From: Drosophila miranda
Lineage: Eukaryota > Arthropoda > Insecta > Diptera > Drosophilidae
DNA length: 64,000 nt
Direction of reading: 5' to 3'
NCBI RefSeq assembly: GCF_003369915.1
Contig: NW_022881658.1
Span: forward strand, 1-64,000
Shown here: positions 8,196 to 17,499 of the stretch, in pieces
Layout: every line of letters begins with the position of its first letter
How positions within the stretch are numbered: the first letter of the stretch is position 1
Position numbers and translations under genes: made by a program
Notes under the pieces: generated by a model
The model's input: only the letters and a program-made list of their open reading frames with translations
Database searches by the model: none
Told to the model about the DNA's origin: nothing

Positions 8196-10487
8196 ATGGA
8201 TAAGAAAATGGCGGACCATGTACAGATGGAAGAAACAAACATGAAGCCCAGCCCCGATTCGGACAAACCAACTGTTGCGCATAGGAAACCAACAGGTGGG
8301 TGCATCTCAATTTCGTCCAACTCGGATCCCGAGGGGTGCTCCCCCCCGAGAGCCGGGTCGAGAGCCTCTTTTCCATTTTCCATAACTGTTCCCACGCAGC
8401 GTCACGGCCAGCAACATGTTGAGCCAACGTCAGACCCGCTACATATAAATGTAGCTGAAACCAACAATCCTAAACATGTTGCTGAAGACGAAGTAGAGAT
8501 GACATCAGACCTGCTACATGTAAATGTAGAGAACAAACAAAAACGGGTTGCTGAAAATGAAACAAATAAAGAAAACTATATATCACAAGCCAGTAATAAA
8601 AATAAATCGTCCACAAATAAAATTAAAGCCAAAAAAAACTTATTTCAACCACTAACTCAGGCATCTCCCCCAACAATGACCATGAGTAGATCTTCACCCC
8701 TGACGGAGCTAGAAAATAGCAATGACTTGGTTAAAAATTGGCTCAGGGATATGCCAATGACTAGGACCCTCAACACGGCAGTCATCCCTGCCCCCGTTAT
8801 TACCCCCGGTAAAAGATTGAATAGGGACATGGACAGCACTGATGAGGACAACTCCTCCATCGGCACACCGAGAATGGACCTTGATCTTGACCTTAACACC
8901 CCAAAATTCCAAAGCATCGCCGCCAAAAAGTTTGCCTCCGATTTCAAGAAGGTAAAAAATCACAACTCCACAGAGGCAAACAGGCTATCAACGTCACCTC
9001 CCAAGAAGAAAGGTAATGACACTGGGGTGTCACACGTCGTCCCTGTGCCAAACGAAAATGCTCAGCCTTGTCCACTCCCCACAATGAGTAGGCATAGCAA
9101 AGATCTCAATGACAGCGAAAGTAACCATATCGAACAGCCAGAGCTCCTTCCATGGCAGGTAGTGCCATCGAGCAAGAGGGTGCCTTCTATTCACATAGCT
9201 GGTGTCAAAGCCATAGTTCCCCTACTAGAAAAACTCAATTATACAGCGGGGGTGGACAGCTTCAAAACGAAAAGCACCCCGGGGAACGGTATCAGAATTC
9301 AATGCGTTGATATGAACGCCCATAGGAAAATAACACAACTCCTCCACGACCAAAAGTTGCTAATGCATACGCACCAGCCAAACGGTCAGCGTGGTGCACG
9401 CTATATTCTGAGACACCTGCACTACTCGACGACGAATGAGTGGATTTTTGCTGAATTAAAAAAAAGGGCCTTCGTCGTCAGATTCTGCGCCAATATGAAG
9501 CATGTAGTTACAGGAAGGCCAATAAACATGTTTGAGTTAGAGATTGAGCAGAAAAGGGATGGCTCGCATGACGAAATACTAAAAATAAATGTATTAGGAG
9601 GCCAGTCAGTGGCATTTGAAAAAAAGCTGCCACCCAGGAATCCCCTGCAATGCCACAGGTGCCAGGCCTATGGTCACACCAAAAATTATTGCCGGAACGA
9701 GCCCAAATGCATGAAGTGTGCCAGAGGCCACCTCTCAACCGAATGCACGAAGCCCAGACACACCCCAGCCAAGTGCGCAAACTGCGACGGGGATCACGTC
9801 AGCAGCTTTAAGGGTTGTCCAGCCTTTAAAGCGGCCAGAAGCAGGCTCAAGGTCAATAAAATGATCAATGAGGATAGACTCACAAAGCAAGCTATAGGGA
9901 GACCCAGCGTATGGGAGGAGATATCCAAACGTCCTCAAACATTCCGAGTGGCCCCATTTCCAGCAGGTAGCCATCGCAGGGATGTGAGTGGCTGTGACGA
10001 GGGCCGAAGTGGACCAGTGAGGGGCTTCACAAACCCTTTCTCTGGCAGAAATGTCCAACCAAAGCCCAGCCACCATAGTACCGAAATCAAGAGAAGGCTT
10101 ACCAAGATTAAGAACAGAGAAAAGAGAAAACAAACACCCAGCCAAAAAAAGGATAAAGTAGGGAAAGGACGGAGAGCTCCTATAGCCGTGGACATGAATC
10201 CCAACCCAGCCGCCAGCCATCTGGAGAAATTCCAGAATAGACTGCGAGAAGAGCAGATTGCACTCTCGCAGTCCTTGAAAACTATGGCAGTGGGTCCGGC
10301 CGAACCGGAAAGCAAGCGATTTGAAGAAAGGCTGAACAAGATCGAAGCCAGCATAAGTGACATCCTGGCTGCCATCAGTCAACTAGGCAGTCTAGTGCAG
10401 AGCCTTCCCTCCAACGGCAAAGTGAACAAGTCCGTGCCTCTCAGGGCAGACAGAGATAACAGCAACCAAATGGAAGAAGACAACTAA
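8196..10487 (+). CDS. gag: Gag-like ORF1, copy A2
   Basis: 763-residue nucleic-acid-binding Gag of a jockey-clade element, expected to form RNP particles and bring the RNA to telomeres. The N-terminal third is polar and low in complexity, with a duplicated TSD.LH.NV segment. Three CCHC knuckles span residues 486-541: CX2CX4HX4C, CX2CX3HX4C and CX2CX3HX6C. A basic KRRLTK..KKDK stretch and a C-terminal coiled coil follow. The frame is open from 8127, but 8196 is the first ATG. The ATG at 8208 (aaaatgg context) is an alternative. Pol follows after 58 nt in another frame. Confidence 0.93.
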   Translation: MDKKMADHVQMEETNMKPSPDSDKPTVAHRKPTGGCISISSNSDPEGCSPPRAGSRASFPFSITVPTQRHGQQHVEPTSDPLHINVAETNNPKHVAEDEVEMTSDLLHVNVENKQKRVAENETNKENYISQASNKNKSSTNKIKAKKNLFQPLTQASPPTMTMSRSSPLTELENSNDLVKNWLRDMPMTRTLNTAVIPAPVITPGKRLNRDMDSTDEDNSSIGTPRMDLDLDLNTPKFQSIAAKKFASDFKKVKNHNSTEANRLSTSPPKKKGNDTGVSHVVPVPNENAQPCPLPTMSRHSKDLNDSESNHIEQPELLPWQVVPSSKRVPSIHIAGVKAIVPLLEKLNYTAGVDSFKTKSTPGNGIRIQCVDMNAHRKITQLLHDQKLLMHTHQPNGQRGARYILRHLHYSTTNEWIFAELKKRAFVVRFCANMKHVVTGRPINMFELEIEQKRDGSHDEILKINVLGGQSVAFEKKLPPRNPLQCHRCQAYGHTKNYCRNEPKCMKCARGHLSTECTKPRHTPAKCANCDGDHVSSFKGCPAFKAARSRLKVNKMINEDRLTKQAIGRPSVWEEISKRPQTFRVAPFPAGSHRRDVSGCDEGRSGPVRGFTNPFSGRNVQPKPSHHSTEIKRRLTKIKNREKRKQTPSQKKDKVGKGRRAPIAVDMNPNPAASHLEKFQNRLREEQIALSQSLKTMAVGPAEPESKRFEERLNKIEASISDILAAISQLGSLVQSLPSNGKVNKSVPLRADRDNSNQMEEDN

Positions 10488-10488
10488 A

Positions 10489-10542
10489 ATGACTTATGTT
10501 AATATCACAGACAACATAGACAACCAGCCAATACAAACTTAA
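10489..10542 (+). CDS. 17-codon ORF between gag and pol, copy A2
   Basis: TAAAATG links the gag stop to a 17-codon frame that is in the same frame as pol. It ends in TAA at 10540-10542, and TTC then ATG begin pol. Same arrangement as in A1. Confidence 0.4.
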   Translation: MTYVNITDNIDNQPIQT

Positions 10543-10545
10543 TTC

Positions 10546-13500
10546 ATGCACACAAACAACAGCAGCAACAACAACAATTCCAATACGTTAAGGGTAGCCT
10601 TTTGGAATGCCTGTGGAATAAAAAATAAAATGATTGAATTAGAAACTCATATGACAAATGCGAACATACACATAATGATGGTCATCGAAACAAGGGTCAA
10701 ACAGGATGCAACTTTATTACAAATACCGAACTACCTGACATATCACGCTGCCAATCCAAACAATCATAAAAAAGGAGGCGTCGTCACTTATGTAAAAGAC
10801 AACATTAGACATGCCGCGCTTGAGCCAATACAGACCGAATTTCTTCAAAGTGCACCAATAGTAATTATCCCCAACACAAACAATAGAAAAGACATGACTG
10901 TAGTTGCATCAACATATTGTCCACCCAGCTTCAATTGGTCAAAAAGTCATTTTAGATCGTTACTACAGCATTTTGACAACATAATAGGGGGTACCTCTGG
11001 CTTCCTTTGCTGCGGGGACTGGAACGCAAAGCACCCATGGTGGGGGAACGCCAGATCCTGCAAAAGAGGCCGTGCCCTAATGGAAGCCGTCAACTTTGGA
11101 GCCAGATACAATATCTTGGCCACAGGAGGTGCCACTCACTACCCATACGACAGCAGAAAAAGACCCTCGGCCATTGACTTTGCAGTTTGTGGTGGCTTGA
11201 CAAGACATAGGCTGAAAATCCATTCATGTAGCAGTCTGGACTCCGATCACCTGCCAATAACCATCGAAATGTGTATAAATGGGGCCGACACATTCACCCA
11301 AAGTTCTATAGGCAGACGACTAATTACAAAGAAGACAAATATTAACAGAGTAAAAGAGCACTTGGAACAGACCATAAACTTAAACACGGAAATTCACTCG
11401 GGACTGGATATTGACGACGCAGTAAATATACTGACTACAAACATACAAGACGCGGTAAAACTAGCCACTAAAAATGTAAACTCCAATCAAGGACACAGAC
11501 CTGGGAATTCAAACAGACAACGAAGGATGGACAAAGCACGCTACAAACTAGACGATGAAACTAGAGCTCTTCTGCAAATAAAAAACGAACTGAACCTCAG
11601 ATTTAAAATATTCCGCACAGAAGAGGCTAAAAAACTGTACAAGGCCGCCCAGAACACCCTCAGGAAAAAATTACAAAAATTAAAAACAAACAACATTAAT
11701 CAGCAATTTGAAGGTATAAACACGCAAGACAGATACAAAATGGCAAAGCTCTGGAAAGTAACAAATACAATCAAGAGACAGCCACAACCAAACTGGCCCA
11801 TTTGCACGCAGACGGGGAACTCTAACCAAAGACCCGTATGGACCAAGAGTAACGAAGAGAAAGCCGAGGTATTTGTCTCTCACTTTGAAGAACGATTCAA
11901 ACCCAGACATACAAGCTCAGAAAAGGAACGCGAGACGACACAAAAAGACCTAGACATTGAGAAACAGAAGCTGACGGATGCAGCAACAAAGACACAAACA
12001 CGTCCTCTCAGACCATTTACACTCCCAGAACTGACAACCGAAATAAAAAACTTGATCTCAAATAAATCCCCAGGCAATGACAGAATAGACAATGTGTTAA
12101 TCAAGGCTCTCCCAAAGAAAGCCCTACTATACATCCTCCTGATCTTCAACTCAATGTTGAGATTGGGACACTTCCCGCAAGCTTGGAAACACGCCACAAT
12201 CACATTACTTCTGAAGCCAAATAAGCCTGCTCAGTCGGTAACATCCTATCGCCCAATCAGTCTCCTTTCGGGATTGGCTAAAACCTTTGAAAAACTCTTT
12301 ATCAAACGATTATTTGATTTTGAGGATTTCTCTAGAGCCCTTCCCACACATCAATTTGGGTTTCGAAAAGAACATGCCACTGAACAACAGCTAGCAAGAG
12401 TAACGCAATTCATTATGGGGGCCTTCGAAGAAAAACAATACTGCTCAGCTGTTTTTATAGATATATCTGAAGCGTTTGATAGAGTATGGCACACCGGTTT
12501 GCTATATAAGCTATCAAAACTGGTGTCTCTTCAGGCCTTCAAGCTACTAGAAAGCTACCTAAATGAAAGGACCTTCGAAGTAATTACCAACAATGGTATT
12601 ACATCGAGAATTGGAAAAATAAAAGCCGGTGTTCCTCAGGGCAGCAATTTAGGTCCTCTTCTATACAGCATCTACTCATCTGACGTTCCGCTACCAAACT
12701 GCTTGAATGGATATCACCCCACTTCGATACCGGTGTTGAGGGAAAAAAACAGGATGTTAGCTACGTATGCAGATGACACAATTATTATGAGCAGAGCGGA
12801 CTTCCCCCTGACTGCGGCAAAAATGAACGAACAATACCTAAATAAGTTCAGTGTTTGGGCTAAAAAATGGGAAATGGGCATTAACGAAAAGAAAACAGCC
12901 CACGTATTTTTCACATTGAACAAACTTAGCAAAACACAGCAAGAAAGTACGCCTAAGTTAAATGGACAAAGAATTCCTAACAAATTCAAACAAATGTATC
13001 TTGGGGTTACGCTCGATAGGAAACTTAGCCTTAACCACCATGTCAAAGCCATTATAAATAAGACAAGAACTGCGTCAATAAAACTTGATTGGATTATTGG
13101 CTGCAAAAGCCGGCTTGCCAAAGACTGCAAAGTGACCATCCTAAAACAATTAATCATGCCAATTTGGTATTATGCTTTTCCAGTCTGGGGTGCTCTGGCT
13201 TCCGACTCATTAGTGAAAAAGATACAAACACTCCAAAACAAACTAGTGAGGAGGGCAGTTAGGGCCACAAGATATACAAGAAACGACAATATCAGAAGTG
13301 TATACAATATCAAAACTGTCGAGGAGGTTTACGAGAAGGCTAGCGGCCGTCTCGCTAATTCACTCGTGGATCACTCAAACTCCGAAGTGGCCAGACTGCT
13401 GACCAACCCCCATGTCCCTAATAGATTGAAATCTAGCCGCCACAGATATGACAACCAACTCCGGAAGTTTATCCTCCCGCGTTGTAATGGACAACGTCAG

Positions 13501-13875
13501 GAACAGCAAAATCCAGATCTGGATCCGAACCGATACTATTCCGAAGCTGAGCGCAAAGTTATAGTAGAGAAGTATGTACCCATCCTGAGGAAAGGACTTC
13601 CTACTCTGCTGAGGTTAGAAAACGAAGAACAGGAAAGACTGGAAAAGGCTAAAATGGACAATAGAGAGGCCGAACGGAAGAAAAAACCATACAAACACCC
13701 GGACAGATTCTGCGAACTACAAATAAACGTGTACAGAAAAATGTATGCTCAAGGGAAATATACTAGGGAAACAATACTTGAAAGAATCAGGGGCCAACCA
13801 TTGGGTATACAAAGAATTATAGTGCCAGACCACAGAGGGGATGAAGAGGAAGGCGTCCTCCAGCCGAATGGTTAA
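10546..13875 (+). CDS. pol: ORF2 endonuclease/reverse transcriptase, copy A2
   Basis: Intact 1109-residue ORF2. The endonuclease residues N21, D158 and N160 of GDWNAK and the SDH triplet at 233-235 are all present, as are the reverse-transcriptase motifs AGVPQGS and YADD (codons at 12766-12777). The N-terminus is rich in Asn (SSNNNNSN) before the endonuclease core. No frame damage is seen, so this copy could be active. It is in the +1 frame relative to gag and separated from it by the small ORF, so translation probably depends on reinitiation. Confidence 0.95.
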   Translation: MHTNNSSNNNNSNTLRVAFWNACGIKNKMIELETHMTNANIHIMMVIETRVKQDATLLQIPNYLTYHAANPNNHKKGGVVTYVKDNIRHAALEPIQTEFLQSAPIVIIPNTNNRKDMTVVASTYCPPSFNWSKSHFRSLLQHFDNIIGGTSGFLCCGDWNAKHPWWGNARSCKRGRALMEAVNFGARYNILATGGATHYPYDSRKRPSAIDFAVCGGLTRHRLKIHSCSSLDSDHLPITIEMCINGADTFTQSSIGRRLITKKTNINRVKEHLEQTINLNTEIHSGLDIDDAVNILTTNIQDAVKLATKNVNSNQGHRPGNSNRQRRMDKARYKLDDETRALLQIKNELNLRFKIFRTEEAKKLYKAAQNTLRKKLQKLKTNNINQQFEGINTQDRYKMAKLWKVTNTIKRQPQPNWPICTQTGNSNQRPVWTKSNEEKAEVFVSHFEERFKPRHTSSEKERETTQKDLDIEKQKLTDAATKTQTRPLRPFTLPELTTEIKNLISNKSPGNDRIDNVLIKALPKKALLYILLIFNSMLRLGHFPQAWKHATITLLLKPNKPAQSVTSYRPISLLSGLAKTFEKLFIKRLFDFEDFSRALPTHQFGFRKEHATEQQLARVTQFIMGAFEEKQYCSAVFIDISEAFDRVWHTGLLYKLSKLVSLQAFKLLESYLNERTFEVITNNGITSRIGKIKAGVPQGSNLGPLLYSIYSSDVPLPNCLNGYHPTSIPVLREKNRMLATYADDTIIMSRADFPLTAAKMNEQYLNKFSVWAKKWEMGINEKKTAHVFFTLNKLSKTQQESTPKLNGQRIPNKFKQMYLGVTLDRKLSLNHHVKAIINKTRTASIKLDWIIGCKSRLAKDCKVTILKQLIMPIWYYAFPVWGALASDSLVKKIQTLQNKLVRRAVRATRYTRNDNIRSVYNIKTVEEVYEKASGRLANSLVDHSNSEVARLLTNPHVPNRLKSSRHRYDNQLRKFILPRCNGQRQEQQNPDLDPNRYYSEAERKVIVEKYVPILRKGLPTLLRLENEEQERLEKAKMDNREAERKKKPYKHPDRFCELQINVYRKMYAQGKYTRETILERIRGQPLGIQRIIVPDHRGDEEEGVLQPNG

Positions 13876-13919
13876 GACTTGATCCAATGGTAGAGCAAAA
13901 ATCCAGAAAGTATAAACCT

Positions 13920-15130
13920 ACAATTAAAACTAATTAAAAGCAGCCAAAACATAACTTAAACCGCTCACCAAATCACCTCCAAGCAAACCAATCAAAACCT
14001 GCAAATAAAATACAATCAAAATCAGCCAAAACAGAAATAAACTCGCTCACCAAATTCAACGCACACCTCCAAATAAACCAATTGAACCTGCAAATAAAAT
14101 ACAATTAAAATCAGTCAAAACACAAATTAATTTACTTACCACGCTAGCTTCCAAACAAACCAATCAAAACCTGCAAATAAAATACAATCAAAATCAGCCA
14201 AAACATAAATAGACTCGCTTACCAAATACAACGCAAACCTCCAAATATAACCAATTGAACCTGCAAATAAAATACAATTAAAATCAGTAAAAACACAAAT
14301 TAATTTACTTACCACGCTAGCTTCCAAACAAACCAATCAAAACCTGCAAATGGAATACAATCAAAATCAGCCAAAACAGAAATAAACTCGCTTACCAAAA
14401 TTAACGCACACCTTCAAATAAACCAATTGAACCTGCAAATAAAATACAATTAAAATCAGTCAAAACACAATTTAATTTACTTACCACGCTAGCTTCCAAA
14501 CAAACCAATCAAAACCTGCAAATGGAATACAATCAAAATCAGCCAAAACAGAAATAAACTCGCTTACCAAATTCAACGCACACCTTCAAATAAACCAAAT
14601 GAACCTGCAAATAAAATACAATTAAAATCAGTCAAAACACAATTTAATTTACTTACCACGCTAGCTTCCAAACAAACCAATCAAAACCTGCAAATAAAAT
14701 ACAATCAAAATCAGCCAAAACAGAAATAAACTCGCTTACCAAATTCAACGCACACCTTCAAATAAACCAATTGAACCTGCAAATAAAATACAATTAAAAT
14801 CTGTCAAAACACAAATTAATTTACTTACCACGCTAGCTTCCAAACAAACCAATCAAAACCTGCAAATAAAATACAATCAAAATCAGCCAAAACATAAATA
14901 GACTCGCTTACCAAATACAACGCAAACCTCCAAATATAACCAATTGAACCTGCAAATAAAATACAATTAAAATCAGTCAAAACACAAATTAATACTTACC
15001 ACGCTAGCTTCCAAACAAACCAATCAAAACCTGCAAATAAAATACAATCAAAATCAGCCAAAACAGAAATAAACTGACTTACCAAATTCAACGCAAACCT
15101 CTAAATAAATTAATTTAGCCTGCAAATAAA
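13920..15130 (+). repeat. 171-173 bp dimeric tandem repeat, A2 3' UTR
   Basis: Same array as in A1 with only scattered base differences (for example aatcagtc for aatctgtc near 14110). The antisense strand shows the same series of 52-nt intron-like segments. Confidence 0.9.
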
Positions 15131-15216
15131 ATGTAGCTAAAATTAACCAAAGGAAAAGCACAAATAGACTTACTTACCAAACTCAACGCAAACCTCCCAA
15201 TGGACCAATCGAACCT

Positions 15217-15385
15217 GTAAATAGAAAATAATTAAAATCAGTCAAAACAAAGGTTAAAAATCCAATAAATATAACAACACAAATTACCTAACTGGATTCC
15301 TGACACTTGATCACCAAACCTACAAAACATAAACCTGAAAATAAAACAATATTAAAATCAGCCAGGAGTTTCATATCATCCACAG
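15217..15385 (+). other. Putative 169-nt sense intron in the A2 3' UTR
   Basis: It starts GTAAAT after cct and ends atcatccacAG before aaag. Copy A1 lacks exactly this segment, with unambiguous boundaries. A cctaac/ctgac branch-like stretch lies about 85-95 nt before the 3' end. A2b, A3 and A4 retain it. It overlaps the 3' half of the antisense ORF. Confidence 0.6.
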
Positions 15386-15506
15386 AAAGAAGCATATGCG
15401 CCGCCGTTCTTCTTAGAGCTGCATCGGTTGGATTCGGCCAGGAAAAGAGGGACGAGGCGATGCCGCGCTTGCGTTGCCGATGCTTGGAGGTCTCCCTGTC
15501 GTCCAT
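15288..15506 (-). CDS. Antisense ORF in the 3' UTR (72 codons), copy A2
   Basis: It runs from an ATG in the GC-rich island. Upstream on the - strand is AAG|GTAAGT (donor, near 15600) and a pyrimidine-rich ...ctggcttag (possible acceptor, near 15564), only 41 nt apart. The product would be basic at the N-terminus, with SWPNP and ALRRTA motifs. No homology is recognised. Possible antisense gene, captured host sequence, or chance; see the finding on antisense segments. Confidence 0.4.
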   Translation of the reverse strand: MDDRETSKHRQRKRGIASSLFSWPNPTDAALRRTAAHMLLSVDDMKLLADFNIVLFSGLCFVGLVIKCQESS

Positions 15507-15770
15507 ACCTCCGTTTCGCACCGGATGAGGGGTCCAGGAGCGGCGTCACAAAATTTTTATGCCTAAGCCAGAAAAAAGAAAACACAAGCCGATCTTAACT
15601 TACCTTTTGTTTACAAGAGCAAATTGATAACTGTCTAGTATTTTTCTGTCTGTTATTATCAATGTTACCGTAAAGTAAAAAAAAAATACCTAAATGTTAA
15701 AAAAATGTTAAATGTTTCCATAAATAATGTTATATGTTGCCAATAGTAATAAGAACATTAATAAATAAAG

Positions 15771-15797
15771 CTTCAGGTCACTCTAAAGTGCCCTGAG
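15771..15797 (+). other. 3'-terminal hairpin, A2
   Basis: Same hairpin as in A1. Here the element ends a few bases earlier than in other copies (gccagtc then A13), so the polyadenylation or priming site varied. Confidence 0.7.
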
Positions 15798-15815
15798 CCA
15801 GTCAAAAAAAAAAAA

Positions 15816-16660
15816 CAAACCAATCAAAACCTGCAAATAAAATACAATCAAAATCAGCCAAAACATAAATAGACTCGATTACCAAATACAACGCAAACCT
15901 CCAAATATAACCAATTGAACCTGCAAATAAAATACAATTAAAATCAGTAAAAACACAAATTAATTTACTTACCACGCTAGCTTCCAAACAAACCAATCAA
16001 AACCTGCAAATGGAATACAATCAAAATCAGCCAAAACAGAAATAAACTCGCTTACCAAAATTAACGCACACCTTCAAATAAACCAATTGAACCTGCAAAT
16101 AAAATACAATTAAAATCAGTCAAAACACAATTTAATTTACTTACCACGCTAGCTTCCAAACAAACCAATCAAAACCTGCAAATGGAATACAATCAAAATC
16201 AGCCAAAACAGAAATAAACTCGCTTACCAAATTCAACGCACACCTTCAAATAAACCAATTGAACCTGCAAATAAAATACAATTAAAATCAGTCAAAACAC
16301 AATTTAATTTACTTACCACGCTAGCTTCCAAACAAACCAATCAAAACCTGCAAATAAAATACAATCAAAATCAGCCAAAACAGAAATAAACTCGCTTACC
16401 AAATTCAACGCACACCTTCAAATAAACCAATTGAACCTGCAAATAAAATACAATTAAAATCTGTCAAAACACAAATTAATTTACTTACCACGCTAGCTTC
16501 CAAACAAACCAATCAAAACCTGCAAATAAAATACAATCAAAATCAGCCAAAACATAAATAGACTCGCTTACCAAATACAACGCAAACCTCCAAATATAAC
16601 CAATTGAACCTGCAAATAAAATACAATTTAAAATCAGTCAAAACACAAATTAATACTTAC
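15816..16660 (+). repeat. Dimeric repeat array in A2b
   Basis: About five units of the 171-173 bp repeat, entered in the middle of a unit at the truncation point. Same antisense splice-like signals as in A1. Confidence 0.85.
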
Positions 16661-16719
16661 CAATCATATTACAACCATACCAAACTCAACGCAAACCTCC
16701 CAATGGACCAATCGAACCT

Positions 16720-16888
16720 GTAAATAGAAAATAATTAAAATCAGTCAAAACAAAGGTTAAAAATCCAATAAATATAACAACACAAATTACCTAACTGGAT
16801 TCCTGACACTTGATCACCAAACCTACAAAACATAAACCTGAAAATAAAACAATATTAAAATCAGCCAGGAGTTTCATATCATCCACAG
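16720..16888 (+). other. Putative 169-nt sense intron, A2b
   Basis: Same GTAAAT...CACAG boundaries as in A2, retained here. Confidence 0.55.
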
Positions 16889-17009
16889 AAAGAAGCATAT
16901 GCGCCGCCGTTCTTCTTAGAGCTGCATCGGTTGGATTCGGCCAGGAAAAGAGGGACGAGGCGATGCCGCGCTTGCGTTGCCGATGCTTGGAGGTCTCCCT
17001 GTCGTCCAT
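16791..17009 (-). CDS. Antisense ORF in the 3' UTR (72 codons), fragment A2b
   Basis: Identical in frame to the A2 antisense ORF. It survives in this 3'-UTR-only fragment because it lies near the 3' end. Coding status unproven. Confidence 0.35.
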   Translation of the reverse strand: MDDRETSKHRQRKRGIASSLFSWPNPTDAALRRTAAHMLLSVDDMKLLADFNIVLFSGLCFVGLVIKCQESS

Positions 17010-17272
17010 ACCTCCGTTTCGCACCGGATGAGGGGTCCAGGAGCGGCGTCACAAAATTTTTATGCCTAAGCCAGAAAAAAGAAAACACAAGCCGATCTTA
17101 ACTTACCTTTTGTTTACAAGAGCAAATTGATAACTGTCTAGTATTTTTCTGTCTGTTATTATCAATGTTACCGTAAAGTAAAAAAAAATACCTAAATGTT
17201 AAAAAAATGTTAAATGTTTCCATAAATAATGTTATATGTTGCCAATAGTAATAAGAACATTAATAAATAAAG

Positions 17273-17299
17273 CTTCAGGTCACTCTAAAGTGCCCTGAG
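17273..17299 (+). other. 3'-terminal hairpin, A2b
   Basis: Family A hairpin, unchanged. Confidence 0.7.
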
Positions 17300-17316
17300 C
17301 CAGTCAAACCATTAAA

Positions 17317-17375
17317 AGCCAGTCAAACCATTAAAAAGTCAAACCATTAAAAAAAAAGCCAGTCAAACCATTAAA
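17317..17375 (+). promoter_or_regulatory. Nested 5' tags of copy A3
   Basis: Three tag units: gccagtcaaaccatta plus 5 A, gtcaaaccatta plus 9 A, then gccagtcaaaccatta leading into the 5' UTR. The inner two match the inner tags of A4, which shows a shared ancestor RNA lineage. Confidence 0.75.
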
Positions 17376-17499
17376 TTAATAAAATAAAACATAAAAAAAT
17401 ACTACAATCAAAGGCCACTAAAGGTATTAAATAAAAGCAATTAAAAACAAACAAAGAGGTGCTGTGCAAAAAGAACAAAATTTTTCTCTGGAGAACCAC

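Larger units (their letters stand above)
8005..15815 (+). mobile_element. Family A, copy A2, full length
   Basis: Complete element: tags, short AT-rich 5' UTR (8072-8195), gag, pol, and a long 3' UTR with the dimeric repeat array, the 169-nt removable segment, the GC-rich island and the terminal hairpin. It ends in gccagtc followed by a 13-A run at 15803-15815, directly against fragment A2b. It differs slightly from A3 and A4, for example Gly versus Cys and His versus Leu in gag. Confidence 0.93.
15816..17316 (+). mobile_element. Fragment A2b: 3'-UTR-only family A copy
   Basis: It begins inside the dimeric repeat array directly after the A-run of A2 and ends with the full A terminus, so only about 1.5 kb of 3' UTR is left. 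Near 16660-16680 a stretch of the array is missing and replaced by a short unrelated filler. It keeps the 169-nt segment (16720-16888), the antisense ORF (16791-17009, - strand) and the hairpin (17273-17299). This is consistent with erosion of the chromosome end before A2 was added. Confidence 0.88.

Noticed and set aside
9735-10382. Long - strand ORF (215 codons) inside gag, also in A3 and A4
   Set aside because: It mirrors the gag reading frame in a GC-rich part and has no own start context, splice signals or counterpart in families B and C. Treated as a shadow.
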